The position numbers were made by a program, and so were the translations under genes. Shown here one piece after another: positions 41,469-51,400 of a stretch of 64,000 nt of DNA. Position 1 is the stretch's first letter. The number at the start of each line of letters is the position of its first letter. Below the pieces are notes generated by a model, which saw only the letters and a program-made list of their open reading frames with translations, was not told the origin of the DNA and ran no database searches. Where the stretch lies: positions 103,197 to 167,196 of the forward strand of contig NZ_JBHMIM010000005.1 of NCBI RefSeq assembly GCF_048060115.1, written 5' to 3'. This stretch comes from Micromonospora_E sp048060115. GTDB lineage: Bacteria; Actinomycetota; Actinomycetes; Mycobacteriales; Micromonosporaceae.

Positions 41469-41517
41469 CGATGCCTCCTTCGACACGAAGCTCCCGCCTG
41501 CAGCAATGCTTGCGCGA

Positions 41518-41556
41518 GGCGCTCCCGGAGTGCGGCAGGGCCGCACCGGGAGCGCC
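41518..41556. terminator. Hairpin between the Rhs gene and its immunity gene
   Basis: GGCGCTCCCGG, a 2-nt bulge, TGCGG, loop CAGGG, then the complementary arm: 16 paired, mostly G-C positions. There is no T-run. It could attenuate read-through from Rhs to immunity, or stabilise the rhs mRNA end. Confidence 0.6.
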
Positions 41557-41587
41557 GTCGATCATCAATCGACCACACCAAGAGCGC

Positions 41588-44500
41588 CTACCTCGGAACG
41601 CCGGGATGCATCGTGATTACGCCGCCATACTTGTCCGTGATTACCGTATAAATATTGGTTGGTGCCCCGCCATCCCGGACAGCTTCATTGCCAATCGGTC
41701 GCCCGGCGTCACACACTCTCGCACAGTTCCCATTGGTTTGAACCGTTGCAGGAAAGTTGTTCGAGTCATCAGCCAACTGATACAGATCTTCATCGGCATT
41801 GAAGACGCCCTTCCGATCAGTGACAAGTGCACCGCCAGGGGAATGCTTGCTCTTTACGTACGCCTCACCAACGTCATCCAGGTAAGCCTCACCGCAGTTG
41901 TGCACGAGAACGGGAGTGTCACCGGCCACCACATAGTACGTGTGGATGTCGTCGACGGTGAGGTTGTGGACCGTACGGGTCTCGGACCACTGGCGCACGG
42001 CGGTGACTTGGACCCAGGTGCCTGCGGATGTCTGCAGCCACTGCCCGGCCTCAAGCTCGGCGGCGTCGAGCCACTCACCCAACTCCGGCACCCAGAACGG
42101 ATGACCATCGGTCGCGACCAGCACCCCCTCGGCGTCACCGCGGTCACCGTCGGTGTCGACGGTGATCTCGACCAGGTCCTTGATGCCGTGCCCAACGATC
42201 GTGGCAACCACCGCCTTCGCCGCCGTCTCACCAGACTCCGGATCAGACGCGACTACCAGATCACCGACATCGAGCTCCTCAATCGGTTTCGACGAACCAT
42301 CGGCGAGGAGCACCAACGTGCCCGGGACGAAGCTGTTGCAATCCGACGCGGCCGCAGCAGCACTGTCCAGCTTCTTCCGGCTGGAGAAGAAGGTGCCGAC
42401 CGCGTTCTTCAACTTGCCGCCCAGGTTCCACAACCGATCCCCGAGCTCCTTCAACTTCCACGGCCTGGCCCCGTACCGCGCCAACAACTTCCCGGCAGCG
42501 CCACCCACCGCCGTCAACACCACGTTCAACGCCGTCATCGCACAAGCGCCCAAGTCGCCCTTGATAAAACAGTCGACCGCGTCAGTGATCCCCAACTCAT
42601 CCATCAGGATCTTGCCAAGCTCCATCGCCACCGCGACGACGATCTGCTTCGCCTCCCGCACATCCCGACGCGCCTGAGCAACCTCCGGCGGCACCGCCGG
42701 ACGCGACGGCCTCGGCACCACCGTCCACCCACCCGCCGACGACGGGCTATACACCAACCGCTGACCAACGTCCTGCCAGTACGCGTCCTCCTCCGCACCA
42801 CCACCCGTCGCCAACGGCCGCAACCCATCCGGATCCGTAAACGACACCGGCGAATTATTCCCATACGCATATCCATGCATCTGCTGCGGATCACCCACAT
42901 CAATGATCGGATCCACCGAAATGAACCGACCAGTCTGCGGGTCATACTCCCGCGCACCCAGATGCGTCAACCCCGTCGACACATCCTGCGTACCACCAAC
43001 GAAACCCTTCTCACCCAACCACTGCCCAACCCCCGGCTGAGTGCCACGCGCAGTGCCAAACGGCGCCATCCGCCGATGCGTGATCTGCCCGGTCGCCCCA
43101 TCTACCGCAGCCTGCCCGGACCCGTGATGATCCGCAGCCTGCACCTGCACACCAGCGACAGTCCGCACCACCGTCAACTGACCGCCGACCGGGTAGTAGC
43201 GCGTCCCGTCCACTACCGAGTTGGAGCGGTTCAGCTTCAACTCCATGTTCGGCAGATACACCGTGATCGAATCCGGATCCTTCCGGACCAACCGACCACC
43301 ATCGGCGTCGTACACGAAACTGGTGGTCTTCCCGTCCTCGGTGACCGACTCCAGCCGACCCTCAGCGTTCCAGACCAGGTCCTGCTCCTCACCGACCCGG
43401 ACCCGCTTCGTCGTGTTGCCCGCCGCGTCGTACTCGTACGAGTACAACCGGTCACCGGCCGAGGTCTCCTCGACCACCTGCGACAACGTGTGCGGCTGCG
43501 CCTGACCCGGCTGCGGATACGAATACGTCCGCTCCACCTCGCCGGCCCCGCCAGCGGCGTGGATCGTCTCGCTCAGCCGGTTACCGGCCAGGTCGTACCC
43601 GTACGAATGGTGATACGGCGCCGGACCGCCCACTCCGCTGGTGCCCGGCCCACCCGCACACGGGTCACTCGCCGTGGTCGCCGTGCTCCACGCCCGCGTC
43701 ATCCGCCGCAGGTAGTCGTACTGGAAGCATTGAAGATCCCGGACACCGGTGCCCGGCCGGTCAGCGATCGACAGCACGTTGCCGGCATCGTCGTACTCGT
43801 AGTGCTGGTCGATATCGCTGGTCGGCACCATCGGGTTCTCACCCGCGAATGCCTGCCTACTCAGCATCGACCGGGTCAGCCGCTTGGTGCCCTCCTCGTA
43901 GTAGTAGGTGCCGTAGACCTTACGGCTACCAACGCTGGTTTCCGCCTGCAGCAGCTCGCCGGTCTGCGCGTACTCAGCCCGGCTGAGATAGGTGTACATC
44001 GAGTTGCTGATCTTTGTGACCCGTTGTAGATCGTCGTAGCTGTACACGACGCCTTCACCCGGGAGCCCGCCGCTTTCGGGAAAGCCAGTGCTCTGCACAG
44101 TGCCGTCCCTGTTGTACTGCGTGAAGAATCGGTAGGTTCCGGCAAGTTCAGCGTGAGTGTCTGCCGCCGGGATCGAGTAGCGGGTCTCCTGCACGCGGTA
44201 GAACGCGTCCCTGGCGGGGTAGATGGTGTGGTACTTGTGGCCGCCGTCGACGATGCGGGTGGCGAAGTAGAGTTGCCCCTTGGCGACGGTGTCGTAGCCC
44301 CACTCCGCAAGCTTGGTGCCAGTCTCGACCGAACCCTGGTAGGTGCCGGTCTTTCGGCCGAGGACATCGTAGGTGTGGCTGACAGCGACGCCACGACCGT
44401 CCGTCGTGGACGTCAGTTGGTCGTAGTCGTTGTAGGTGAAGGTGCTTGTCCCGCTGTCCGGGTCGACCGCTTCGATCTTGCGACCCCGCTGGTCGTACTC

Positions 44501-47500
44501 GTAGGTCCACACGTTCCCGGCCGGGTCGGTAACGCTGGCCTGCTGGCCGGCCGGGGTGTAGGTGTAGGTGGTGCGGTCATGGTTGCCGCTCGGACCGGCA
44601 CCGCGGTACTGCAGCAGCTCGACAACCTGGCCACGGGCATCAGTGATGGTGGTCGTCGGGGTGCCGCCCGTCGGCGGGTCGACGTGCATCCGGTCCCCGC
44701 CGTACGTGGTGACCGTGCGCCACTTCTCCTGCCCGGCAACCTGGGTGATGGTGTCGGTGACCCGGTCCACGCCGTCGTACTGGTATACCGTCTGCAGGTC
44801 GACATCGCCGTTGACCGTCTTCAGCAGGGTGCCTGACGGTGCGCCGGAGGCATGGAACTTGTCGTTGAACTTCGCCACCTTGCCGGTGGCGTTGTAGAAG
44901 GTTTCCGAGACGAGCCGCCCGCCGTCTGGGCCAGGCACCTGGATCTGCCGGGGGCGCAGGAAGCCGTCGTAGATGGTGTATTCGGGTACCCAGTTACCGG
45001 CGCTGTCGCGCCGCTCGGTCTTCACCGAGACCGGGGCGTTGTCCTGGTTTCGGTAGGTGTACTGAACGCTCGACCGATCCGGGCTCAGCGATTTTGGACG
45101 GTCCGGCAGCCAGACCCGCACGGCACGACCGAGTTTGTCGTAGTCGACGTCGGTGCGCTTGCCGTTCCAGTCGATCTGGGTGACCGGCTGCCCCCACGCC
45201 GGGTGGTAGTCGGTGGTCGCGATGAACCGGGTGTCCGCCGTGCCGACCCTGATCTGCGGCCCGGTCTCCATCTTGCGGGTGGTCAGACCATTCGTCTCGG
45301 TGTAGGCGATGTTCGTGACCGCGCCGGAGCCGTCCTGCGCCGTCAGCGGGCGCCCGTACTCGTCAAAGGTGCCTTCGCCGACCGTGACGTAGCTGGCGGC
45401 GGAACCGGTGTGGCTGCCGAGCTTCTCGATCCGGGTGGCGTTGCCCTTGGTCGGCGTCGCACCGTACGCCAGTCCGTCGTACGAGGTCCGGTTGTCGGTC
45501 AGCAGTTGGGTTGCCCGGTTGGGGTTGGCGACCGAGCAGGCGACCGAAACGGTCTCCTCCCGGGCGACCAGGGTCCGCAGCCGCAGGCTGTGGTTGTCGG
45601 CGTAGGTGGTCCGGGTGCACCGGTCGTCGGCGGGGGTGCTGACGTCGCCGAGATCCTCGACCTGGGTGACCCGGCCGACCGGGTCGGTGTAACCACTGGT
45701 CGCCGGATCGTAGGTGGTGACCGATTTGGTTTCCCGCCAGCCGCCGGCGGCCAGGGCGGTAAAGCCCCTGCTGACCTGCGGCTTGACGAAGAACGCCCGG
45801 TCGGTGCCCCCCGGCCGGCTGTAACTGGCAGTCTCGTACCGCCACGGGCTGGTCACCGACTTGCTGCTGACCTGGGAGCCGTTGTAGACGGCGGTTTCGA
45901 TCTCGAAGCCGGCGAGTTCGTCGTGGTCGGTGTAGGAGGTGCCGACCGAATCGGTACGGGTGACCGTGCGGGTGCCGCCGGCCGGGTTCTTGTCGCCGTG
46001 CATGCCGCGCAGGTAAGTGTGCTCAGTGCGGGTGGTGAAGGTGACACCGTTGCCGCGCCGGACCCGGACCTTCTCGTAGCCGCGCCACTGGTTCCAGGTG
46101 AGGAACTTGGTGTCACCGATGCCGTCCGGGTCGGAGTGCCGCCAGGCCGCGTCACCCAGGTACTCGTAGCTGGTCACCATGTCCGGAGCCAGGGCGGTGC
46201 CGGGCTCGACGTTCGTCCGGTCGGACTCGCTGACCGACTCGACGACGTACTTGTGGAACCAGTCGGTGATCGGGTTCGCCTCGCCGCCGGGCGACCACTT
46301 CACCGGGTAGCAGCGGCGGGTGCTGTTGCCGGCAGTCGGCAACGAGTTGACCGAGCAGTCCGGAGCCTCGTACGTGACGTCGACCTGGCCACCGGAGTCG
46401 GTGTAGACGGTGGTCAACCGGGGCCGGATCAGCGGAGCGATGTTGTCGTTGGGGATGTCGATCCGGTTGGGCAGTTGGAGTGCGCCCAGCTCGACCGACG
46501 GTACGGTCAGCGGGTCGCCGCCGCCGTACCGGCCCTGGTGGTCGATCTTGTGCAGCCACAGCGAGCGGCTGCCATCGGCGTTGTTGGTGAACAGATGAGT
46601 CAGATTCCACGAGTCGACCGGCGTCCAACCGCTGGCGGTACGGATCTCGGTGGTGATCTGGCTGACCCGCTTACGGGTCCAGAAGCTGGGCGACGACTGG
46701 CTGACCGTGCAGTTGGTGCCGGCAGCGCAGTTGCGGTCCCACGGCACATCTGGCCAGGCGTTCGCAGTGCTGTTGTTCAGCTGACTCGGCGCGCAGGTAA
46801 TGGGGCCATCCGGGATGCACCGTTCCGCATCGGCGAAGGCCACCCGGGCCGCCGCCGGGGTGGAGTAGACCGCGTTGTGCCGCTGGCCGTAGTCGATCCG
46901 CTTGAGCCAACCACCGCGGTGGTACGCGGTGCCGTTGACGTTGGTCTGCGCCCGCAGCGCGTAGTGGTTCGTCTCCCGCTCGTAGAAGTAGGAGGTGACG
47001 TTGCCATGCCGGTCCTTGACGTAGTCGAGGTTCCACCGCCACGCCTGGTTGCACCAGGCGTTCGCCAGGGTGGCGTTGTAGCAGGGTTCGCCGCTGTCGT
47101 CACCGAAGACCGGCACCGTCCACACCGAGTTCGTTTCGGCGTTGCCGGACGCCCAGCCGGGCAGCCGGTTCAGCCCGAAGTAGTGCTCGGTGCCGTCGAC
47201 CGTGGTGACCTTCCAGAACTCGCGGTCGTTGTCACCGTTGACCGCCCCGTCGACCGTGCCGCTGAAGCGTTCGATCTTCGACCCGTCGTCGTTGGCGAAC
47301 CGCCACGTGCTGCCGGTGCGCACCAGCGTGCTGGACCGGCCGTTGAGCATCAGGACGGCGTTGTCGAACGCCCAGCACAGGTCACCCATGCCGTCGCGGC
47401 CGTCGTCGAGGCAGGTGTTGTAGCGGCGTTCGACGTACCCGGGCTCGTAGCTGAAGCCCTCACCCAGCCAGGAGCCCTGGTTGTTGGTGGTCGCGGTCCG

Positions 47501-48352
47501 CCCGTCGGTGGCCTGCGAGTTGTAGCCGAGCACGACCGACGGGGCCAGTCCGCCCGGCACCGGCGGCACCCGCATCGGGTACGACCAGTTGAACGCACCC
47601 GACGACGGCGACACGTTCCACTTCGACGACGGCGCGAACTCGGTCGCGCCGAAGCTGCCCTGCGCCGAGCTTTCCGAGGCCACCATCGCGAACAGCGAGG
47701 TGCCGGCACCGACGTCGATCGTCGCGGTGAGGGTGTCCGTGCCGGCGTTGTTGACCGCCGGCACCGGCTCCGGCGCACAAGCCGTCGCGTCCGGCGTGTT
47801 CAACGCACACTCGGGCAACCGGACCAGCCGCAGCCGGGCACCGAAGTCACCGCCGTACGCGTCGGCGATCCCGGCGTAGCTCAACGCCAGCCGGACGGTG
47901 CCGGCGCCGGTCTCGCCAGCGGCCCGCCCGATCCGGGTGACCGGGCCGTCGACCTTCGCTTTCGTCGACACTGCGCGGTCGAGGGTCTGCACCCGCACCT
48001 TGTTCGGCGGTGCGGTGCCGGCTACCCGACCCGCCGCGCCGGCCGGACTGGCCACCGGCGTCACCGGCACCTCCACCGTCCCGGCCGCCGGCCAGGCGAC
48101 CTCCGGTGCGGTACGCAGCGCCGCCTGCACCACCGGGTTCGGCTCGCGGGGCGGCACCGGGTCCGCCGGGCGGTCCGGAGCCGGCTCGTCCTGCTGCTGG
48201 ACGGCCGGTGCCCCGGAGGGTGGCTCGGCTCGGGCCGGGCTCTCCACCCCCTGCAGCAGGCCGGCGACGACGACGATCGCCGTCGCCCAGGTGATGCCGG
48301 CGGTCAGCCGTCGACGGCGGGCCGGGGACAGAACCAGAATTCGGGAACTCAT
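41588..48352 (-). CDS. Secreted Rhs/YD-repeat polymorphic toxin with HINT domain
   Basis: A 2254-residue protein. ATG 48352 gives MSSRILVLSPARRRRLTAGI and a signal peptide/anchor (ATAIVVVAGLLQGVESPARA). A beta-rich region containing FNWSYPMRVPPVPGGLAPSV leads into long YD-repeat sections (YDQRGRKIEAVDPDSG, YEYDAAGNTTKR) and the RHS-core signature HGYAYGNNSPVSFTDPDGL near residue 1830. An intein-like HINT domain follows (CNSFVPGTLVLLADGSSKPI near 2005; HTYYVVAGDTPVLVHNC ending near 2153). The final 101 residues are the toxin tip (VKSKHSPGGALVTDRKG), family uncertain. No type VI genes are nearby, so export is probably Sec-dependent. It is followed by its immunity gene. Confidence 0.92.
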   Translation of the reverse strand: MSSRILVLSPARRRRLTAGITWATAIVVVAGLLQGVESPARAEPPSGAPAVQQQDEPAPDRPADPVPPREPNPVVQAALRTAPEVAWPAAGTVEVPVTPVASPAGAAGRVAGTAPPNKVRVQTLDRAVSTKAKVDGPVTRIGRAAGETGAGTVRLALSYAGIADAYGGDFGARLRLVRLPECALNTPDATACAPEPVPAVNNAGTDTLTATIDVGAGTSLFAMVASESSAQGSFGATEFAPSSKWNVSPSSGAFNWSYPMRVPPVPGGLAPSVVLGYNSQATDGRTATTNNQGSWLGEGFSYEPGYVERRYNTCLDDGRDGMGDLCWAFDNAVLMLNGRSSTLVRTGSTWRFANDDGSKIERFSGTVDGAVNGDNDREFWKVTTVDGTEHYFGLNRLPGWASGNAETNSVWTVPVFGDDSGEPCYNATLANAWCNQAWRWNLDYVKDRHGNVTSYFYERETNHYALRAQTNVNGTAYHRGGWLKRIDYGQRHNAVYSTPAAARVAFADAERCIPDGPITCAPSQLNNSTANAWPDVPWDRNCAAGTNCTVSQSSPSFWTRKRVSQITTEIRTASGWTPVDSWNLTHLFTNNADGSRSLWLHKIDHQGRYGGGDPLTVPSVELGALQLPNRIDIPNDNIAPLIRPRLTTVYTDSGGQVDVTYEAPDCSVNSLPTAGNSTRRCYPVKWSPGGEANPITDWFHKYVVESVSESDRTNVEPGTALAPDMVTSYEYLGDAAWRHSDPDGIGDTKFLTWNQWRGYEKVRVRRGNGVTFTTRTEHTYLRGMHGDKNPAGGTRTVTRTDSVGTSYTDHDELAGFEIETAVYNGSQVSSKSVTSPWRYETASYSRPGGTDRAFFVKPQVSRGFTALAAGGWRETKSVTTYDPATSGYTDPVGRVTQVEDLGDVSTPADDRCTRTTYADNHSLRLRTLVAREETVSVACSVANPNRATQLLTDNRTSYDGLAYGATPTKGNATRIEKLGSHTGSAASYVTVGEGTFDEYGRPLTAQDGSGAVTNIAYTETNGLTTRKMETGPQIRVGTADTRFIATTDYHPAWGQPVTQIDWNGKRTDVDYDKLGRAVRVWLPDRPKSLSPDRSSVQYTYRNQDNAPVSVKTERRDSAGNWVPEYTIYDGFLRPRQIQVPGPDGGRLVSETFYNATGKVAKFNDKFHASGAPSGTLLKTVNGDVDLQTVYQYDGVDRVTDTITQVAGQEKWRTVTTYGGDRMHVDPPTGGTPTTTITDARGQVVELLQYRGAGPSGNHDRTTYTYTPAGQQASVTDPAGNVWTYEYDQRGRKIEAVDPDSGTSTFTYNDYDQLTSTTDGRGVAVSHTYDVLGRKTGTYQGSVETGTKLAEWGYDTVAKGQLYFATRIVDGGHKYHTIYPARDAFYRVQETRYSIPAADTHAELAGTYRFFTQYNRDGTVQSTGFPESGGLPGEGVVYSYDDLQRVTKISNSMYTYLSRAEYAQTGELLQAETSVGSRKVYGTYYYEEGTKRLTRSMLSRQAFAGENPMVPTSDIDQHYEYDDAGNVLSIADRPGTGVRDLQCFQYDYLRRMTRAWSTATTASDPCAGGPGTSGVGGPAPYHHSYGYDLAGNRLSETIHAAGGAGEVERTYSYPQPGQAQPHTLSQVVEETSAGDRLYSYEYDAAGNTTKRVRVGEEQDLVWNAEGRLESVTEDGKTTSFVYDADGGRLVRKDPDSITVYLPNMELKLNRSNSVVDGTRYYPVGGQLTVVRTVAGVQVQAADHHGSGQAAVDGATGQITHRRMAPFGTARGTQPGVGQWLGEKGFVGGTQDVSTGLTHLGAREYDPQTGRFISVDPIIDVGDPQQMHGYAYGNNSPVSFTDPDGLRPLATGGGAEEDAYWQDVGQRLVYSPSSAGGWTVVPRPSRPAVPPEVAQARRDVREAKQIVVAVAMELGKILMDELGITDAVDCFIKGDLGACAMTALNVVLTAVGGAAGKLLARYGARPWKLKELGDRLWNLGGKLKNAVGTFFSSRKKLDSAAAAASDCNSFVPGTLVLLADGSSKPIEELDVGDLVVASDPESGETAAKAVVATIVGHGIKDLVEITVDTDGDRGDAEGVLVATDGHPFWVPELGEWLDAAELEAGQWLQTSAGTWVQVTAVRQWSETRTVHNLTVDDIHTYYVVAGDTPVLVHNCGEAYLDDVGEAYVKSKHSPGGALVTDRKGVFNADEDLYQLADDSNNFPATVQTNGNCARVCDAGRPIGNEAVRDGGAPTNIYTVITDKYGGVITMHPGVPR

Positions 48353-48404
48353 CACCACTCCAGGGCGAGGGAGGCGAAGCGGGGCGGGAAGACAACGCAT
48401 CGAA

Positions 48405-51400
48405 TCAGAGGTACGGGTTGGGATCGGGGCGGGCCATCTCCTGGATCGCCGTGTCGTCGGCGACCCCGGTGTAGACCCGCACCTCGTCGACGACGCCGCC
48501 GAGGTACTGGCCGAAGCCGCCGTTGTGCAGCGCCCGGCCCACCTGCAGCGGACCGTTCGCCCGCCAACCGGCGGTGTAGGTGGCGGCACCGGTCGCGGTG
48601 AGCTCACCGTTGACGTAGAGCCGCACCTCGTTGCGGAACGCGTCGTAGACCACGGCCAGGTGCTGGCCGTACTGGTCGGCGTTTGGCAGCTGCTCGCCGT
48701 CGAAGACCACGGTGGCCTGCGGGTCGTTGGTGTCGCTGTGTGGCAGCACCAGCTCCCACCGGTTGGCGCTGCCGCAGCGGATCACGAATCCGCTCGCCGC
48801 GACGCCTGCCTGGGAGAGCACTGCCTGGTCCCGGTCGCCACAGGTCGGGCTGGGCAGCCGGACCCGGGCGGCGACGGTGAAGCTGCCGTCGGTGACCGCC
48901 ACCGGCGCTTCGGTGCGGGCCCGGTCGTCGACCCCGTCGAGCACCAGATGTCCGCCACCGACCAACGGCGGTTCGGCGAATGGATCCGCGTCGACGTCCG
49001 GTGCGTACAGGTGGGCGCCGCCTTCCAACAGCAGTTCCTGGCCGTCCTCGTCGTAGGCGGGGCTGCGGTTGTCGGAGACGTCGTCCAACGGCCAGTAGCC
49101 GAGGCGGATCGGCCGCAGGGTGGACAGCACGCTCACCTCCCGGGGCACCAGCACCCGGTCGAAGACGGCGATGTCGGCCAGTTCACCGGCCCAGCCCGCG
49201 GTGTGGCCACTGCGGGCGTACGCCCGACCGATCTGCACCGCGCCCCGGGACTTCCAGGCCGACCGGCGCTGCACCGCCGGCTGGACGTCCCCGTTGACGT
49301 ACAGCGTCATCGTCTTCAGGTGCGGGTCGTACGCTGCCGCCAGGTGCGTCCATTCGTCACGGATCGCCGGGGCGGCGCTGGTCACCGACCAGCCGGTCAG
49401 CGACAGCACGTCCGTCGCCGGGATCGCGAATTCCCACCTTCCGGTGCCGGCGTCGAAGCCGAGGGTGAAACCAGGCTCGCCGCTGCCGTCCTGGCTGATC
49501 GCGACCCGGTCGGTGGTGTCGTCGGTGAGCCGCACCCAGGCGCTGGCCCCGAACCCGGTGGACGTGTCGATCAGCGCCGAGCTGGTGGTGGCCAGGTAGC
49601 TGCCGGTGGCGTCGCCGGTGAACCGGATGGCCCGGTCGAATTGGCACTGGGGGCCGGAGTCGCCGCAGCCCGGCCCGGGCACCCCGAACGTCACCCCGGC
49701 TCCGGCGATTGCCGGGTGGTTGCCCCGGGCGTCCTCGGCAGTCGCGGCACCGACCGCCTCGCCGAGCCCCCACTCGCCGGCGGCGAGGCGGGTCGGTACC
49801 GAGAACACACAGGTGGCGATCGCCGACCGCAGGCCGGACTGGTCGACCGCCTGCACCGTGACGATGGTCGTCCGGTCGTCAACCGGCATCCAGCGCAACG
49901 ACACGGGGCCGCCGGCGCTACTCGGCACCAGTTCGTTGTCCGGCAACGGGTTGGTGTTGAACCCGTACAGGTAGCGGACGGTGTCGGTGGAGGCCGAGTC
50001 GAAGGTGAAGGTGCCGTAGATGCCGACCCCGCCCCGGTGCTGGTCGTCCTCGACACAGGCGCTGGTGTGCTCACCGGCGTCGAGGGGCAGATACTCCGGC
50101 GAGTCGATGTCCGGCGCGGCCGGTGCGGTGGAGTCGTAGACGAACTGGCAGTTGGCGTGCGCGTCGGCCTCCCAGCTCCATTTGCTCCAGGCGTGCGAGT
50201 CGCCGGTGCGCACCTCCCAGGTGATCGGGGTGTTCTGCGGGATGTTCGACGGCAGGGTGTACTGGAAGCGGGATCCGCTGGCCTTCCAGCCGGTGGTGAA
50301 GTAGCGGTTGATCCGGATGCCGGCCGAGTCGTACCAGTAGTAGTGGATCTCGCCGCGGACCTGCTCGGTGTGCGCCGAGCTGTGGTCCGGGTCGCGCAGC
50401 ACCATGAACAGCGTCGGCGGGGTGTCCACGTACGGACGGTTGGTGCCGGTGACGCAGACCCCGCCGGGGGACATGGTCAGATCCGCCCGCTTCGGCTGGG
50501 TCGGCGTGCGGTTGTAGTTGACCGACAGGATCGCGTTGCCGCAGAAGCGCTTCCAGGCGGTGTGGTCGGTCTCGCTGGTGGCGCGCAGCCCGAACGTGGT
50601 GGTGGACCAGCCCTTCGAAGCTGCTTCCCGGACCGCAGCCGTGGCGGTGAAGCCGACGTTCTGGTTCGTCGACGTGCAGGAGCTCTGTTTCGCGGTCGGT
50701 GCCTTGGTCTGCTGCAGCACGCTCAGCGCCGGCTTGTTGTTCCAGTTCGTGCCGGAGCTGATCCCGGAGCCGGCGCGGTACAGCGACACGTTGTGCGCCG
50801 TGCTGTCGTAGGTGTGGGTCATGGTGACCCGGAACTCCGCGCTCAGGATGGTCCGCCCCGAGTACGGTGTCGGCAACGCGTAGTAGATCCGTTTGACTCC
50901 GACGCCAGCGCACTGGCCGGACGAGACCGGGCATTCGCCGACGCCCTCAGTGCCGGAGAACTTCCAGGTCTTCTCGTTCGGATACCCGCTGGCGACCATG
51001 GTCCAGCCGCTGTTGCGGGTGTCCTGCCAGATCGGGTCGATGTAGACCGGCCAGGTGGTCTCCGGGTCGGCGAGCATCGCCTGGTCGGGCAGCAAGGTGA
51101 GCTGGTCACCGTCGACCCGCCAGCCGATCGGGACCGAGCTGGCGCCCGGCGGCGCGGATTCGGCGGGGTCGACGACGTCTACTGTGTCAGCTCCCGCCCG
51201 ACCCGGGGCTGCCCCGTCGCCCGAGTCCCACATCACCGGGGCGGCGGCCTCCAGCACCGCAGCGCCGGTCACCTCGTCGACGGCGGCGAGCCCGCCCTCC
51301 GGGTCGTCCTGCACGGTGAGCCCGGCGGTGTCGAGGTCGAACTGCAGCTCGGCCAGCTCCGGCTGCTGTGCCGCCTGCGGCGTCTTGACCACGAGAACGT

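Noticed and set aside
48353..48607. 85-residue N-terminal extension of the Rhs protein
   Set aside because: It runs through the end of the LamG gene in another frame; the signal peptide starts at ATG 48352.
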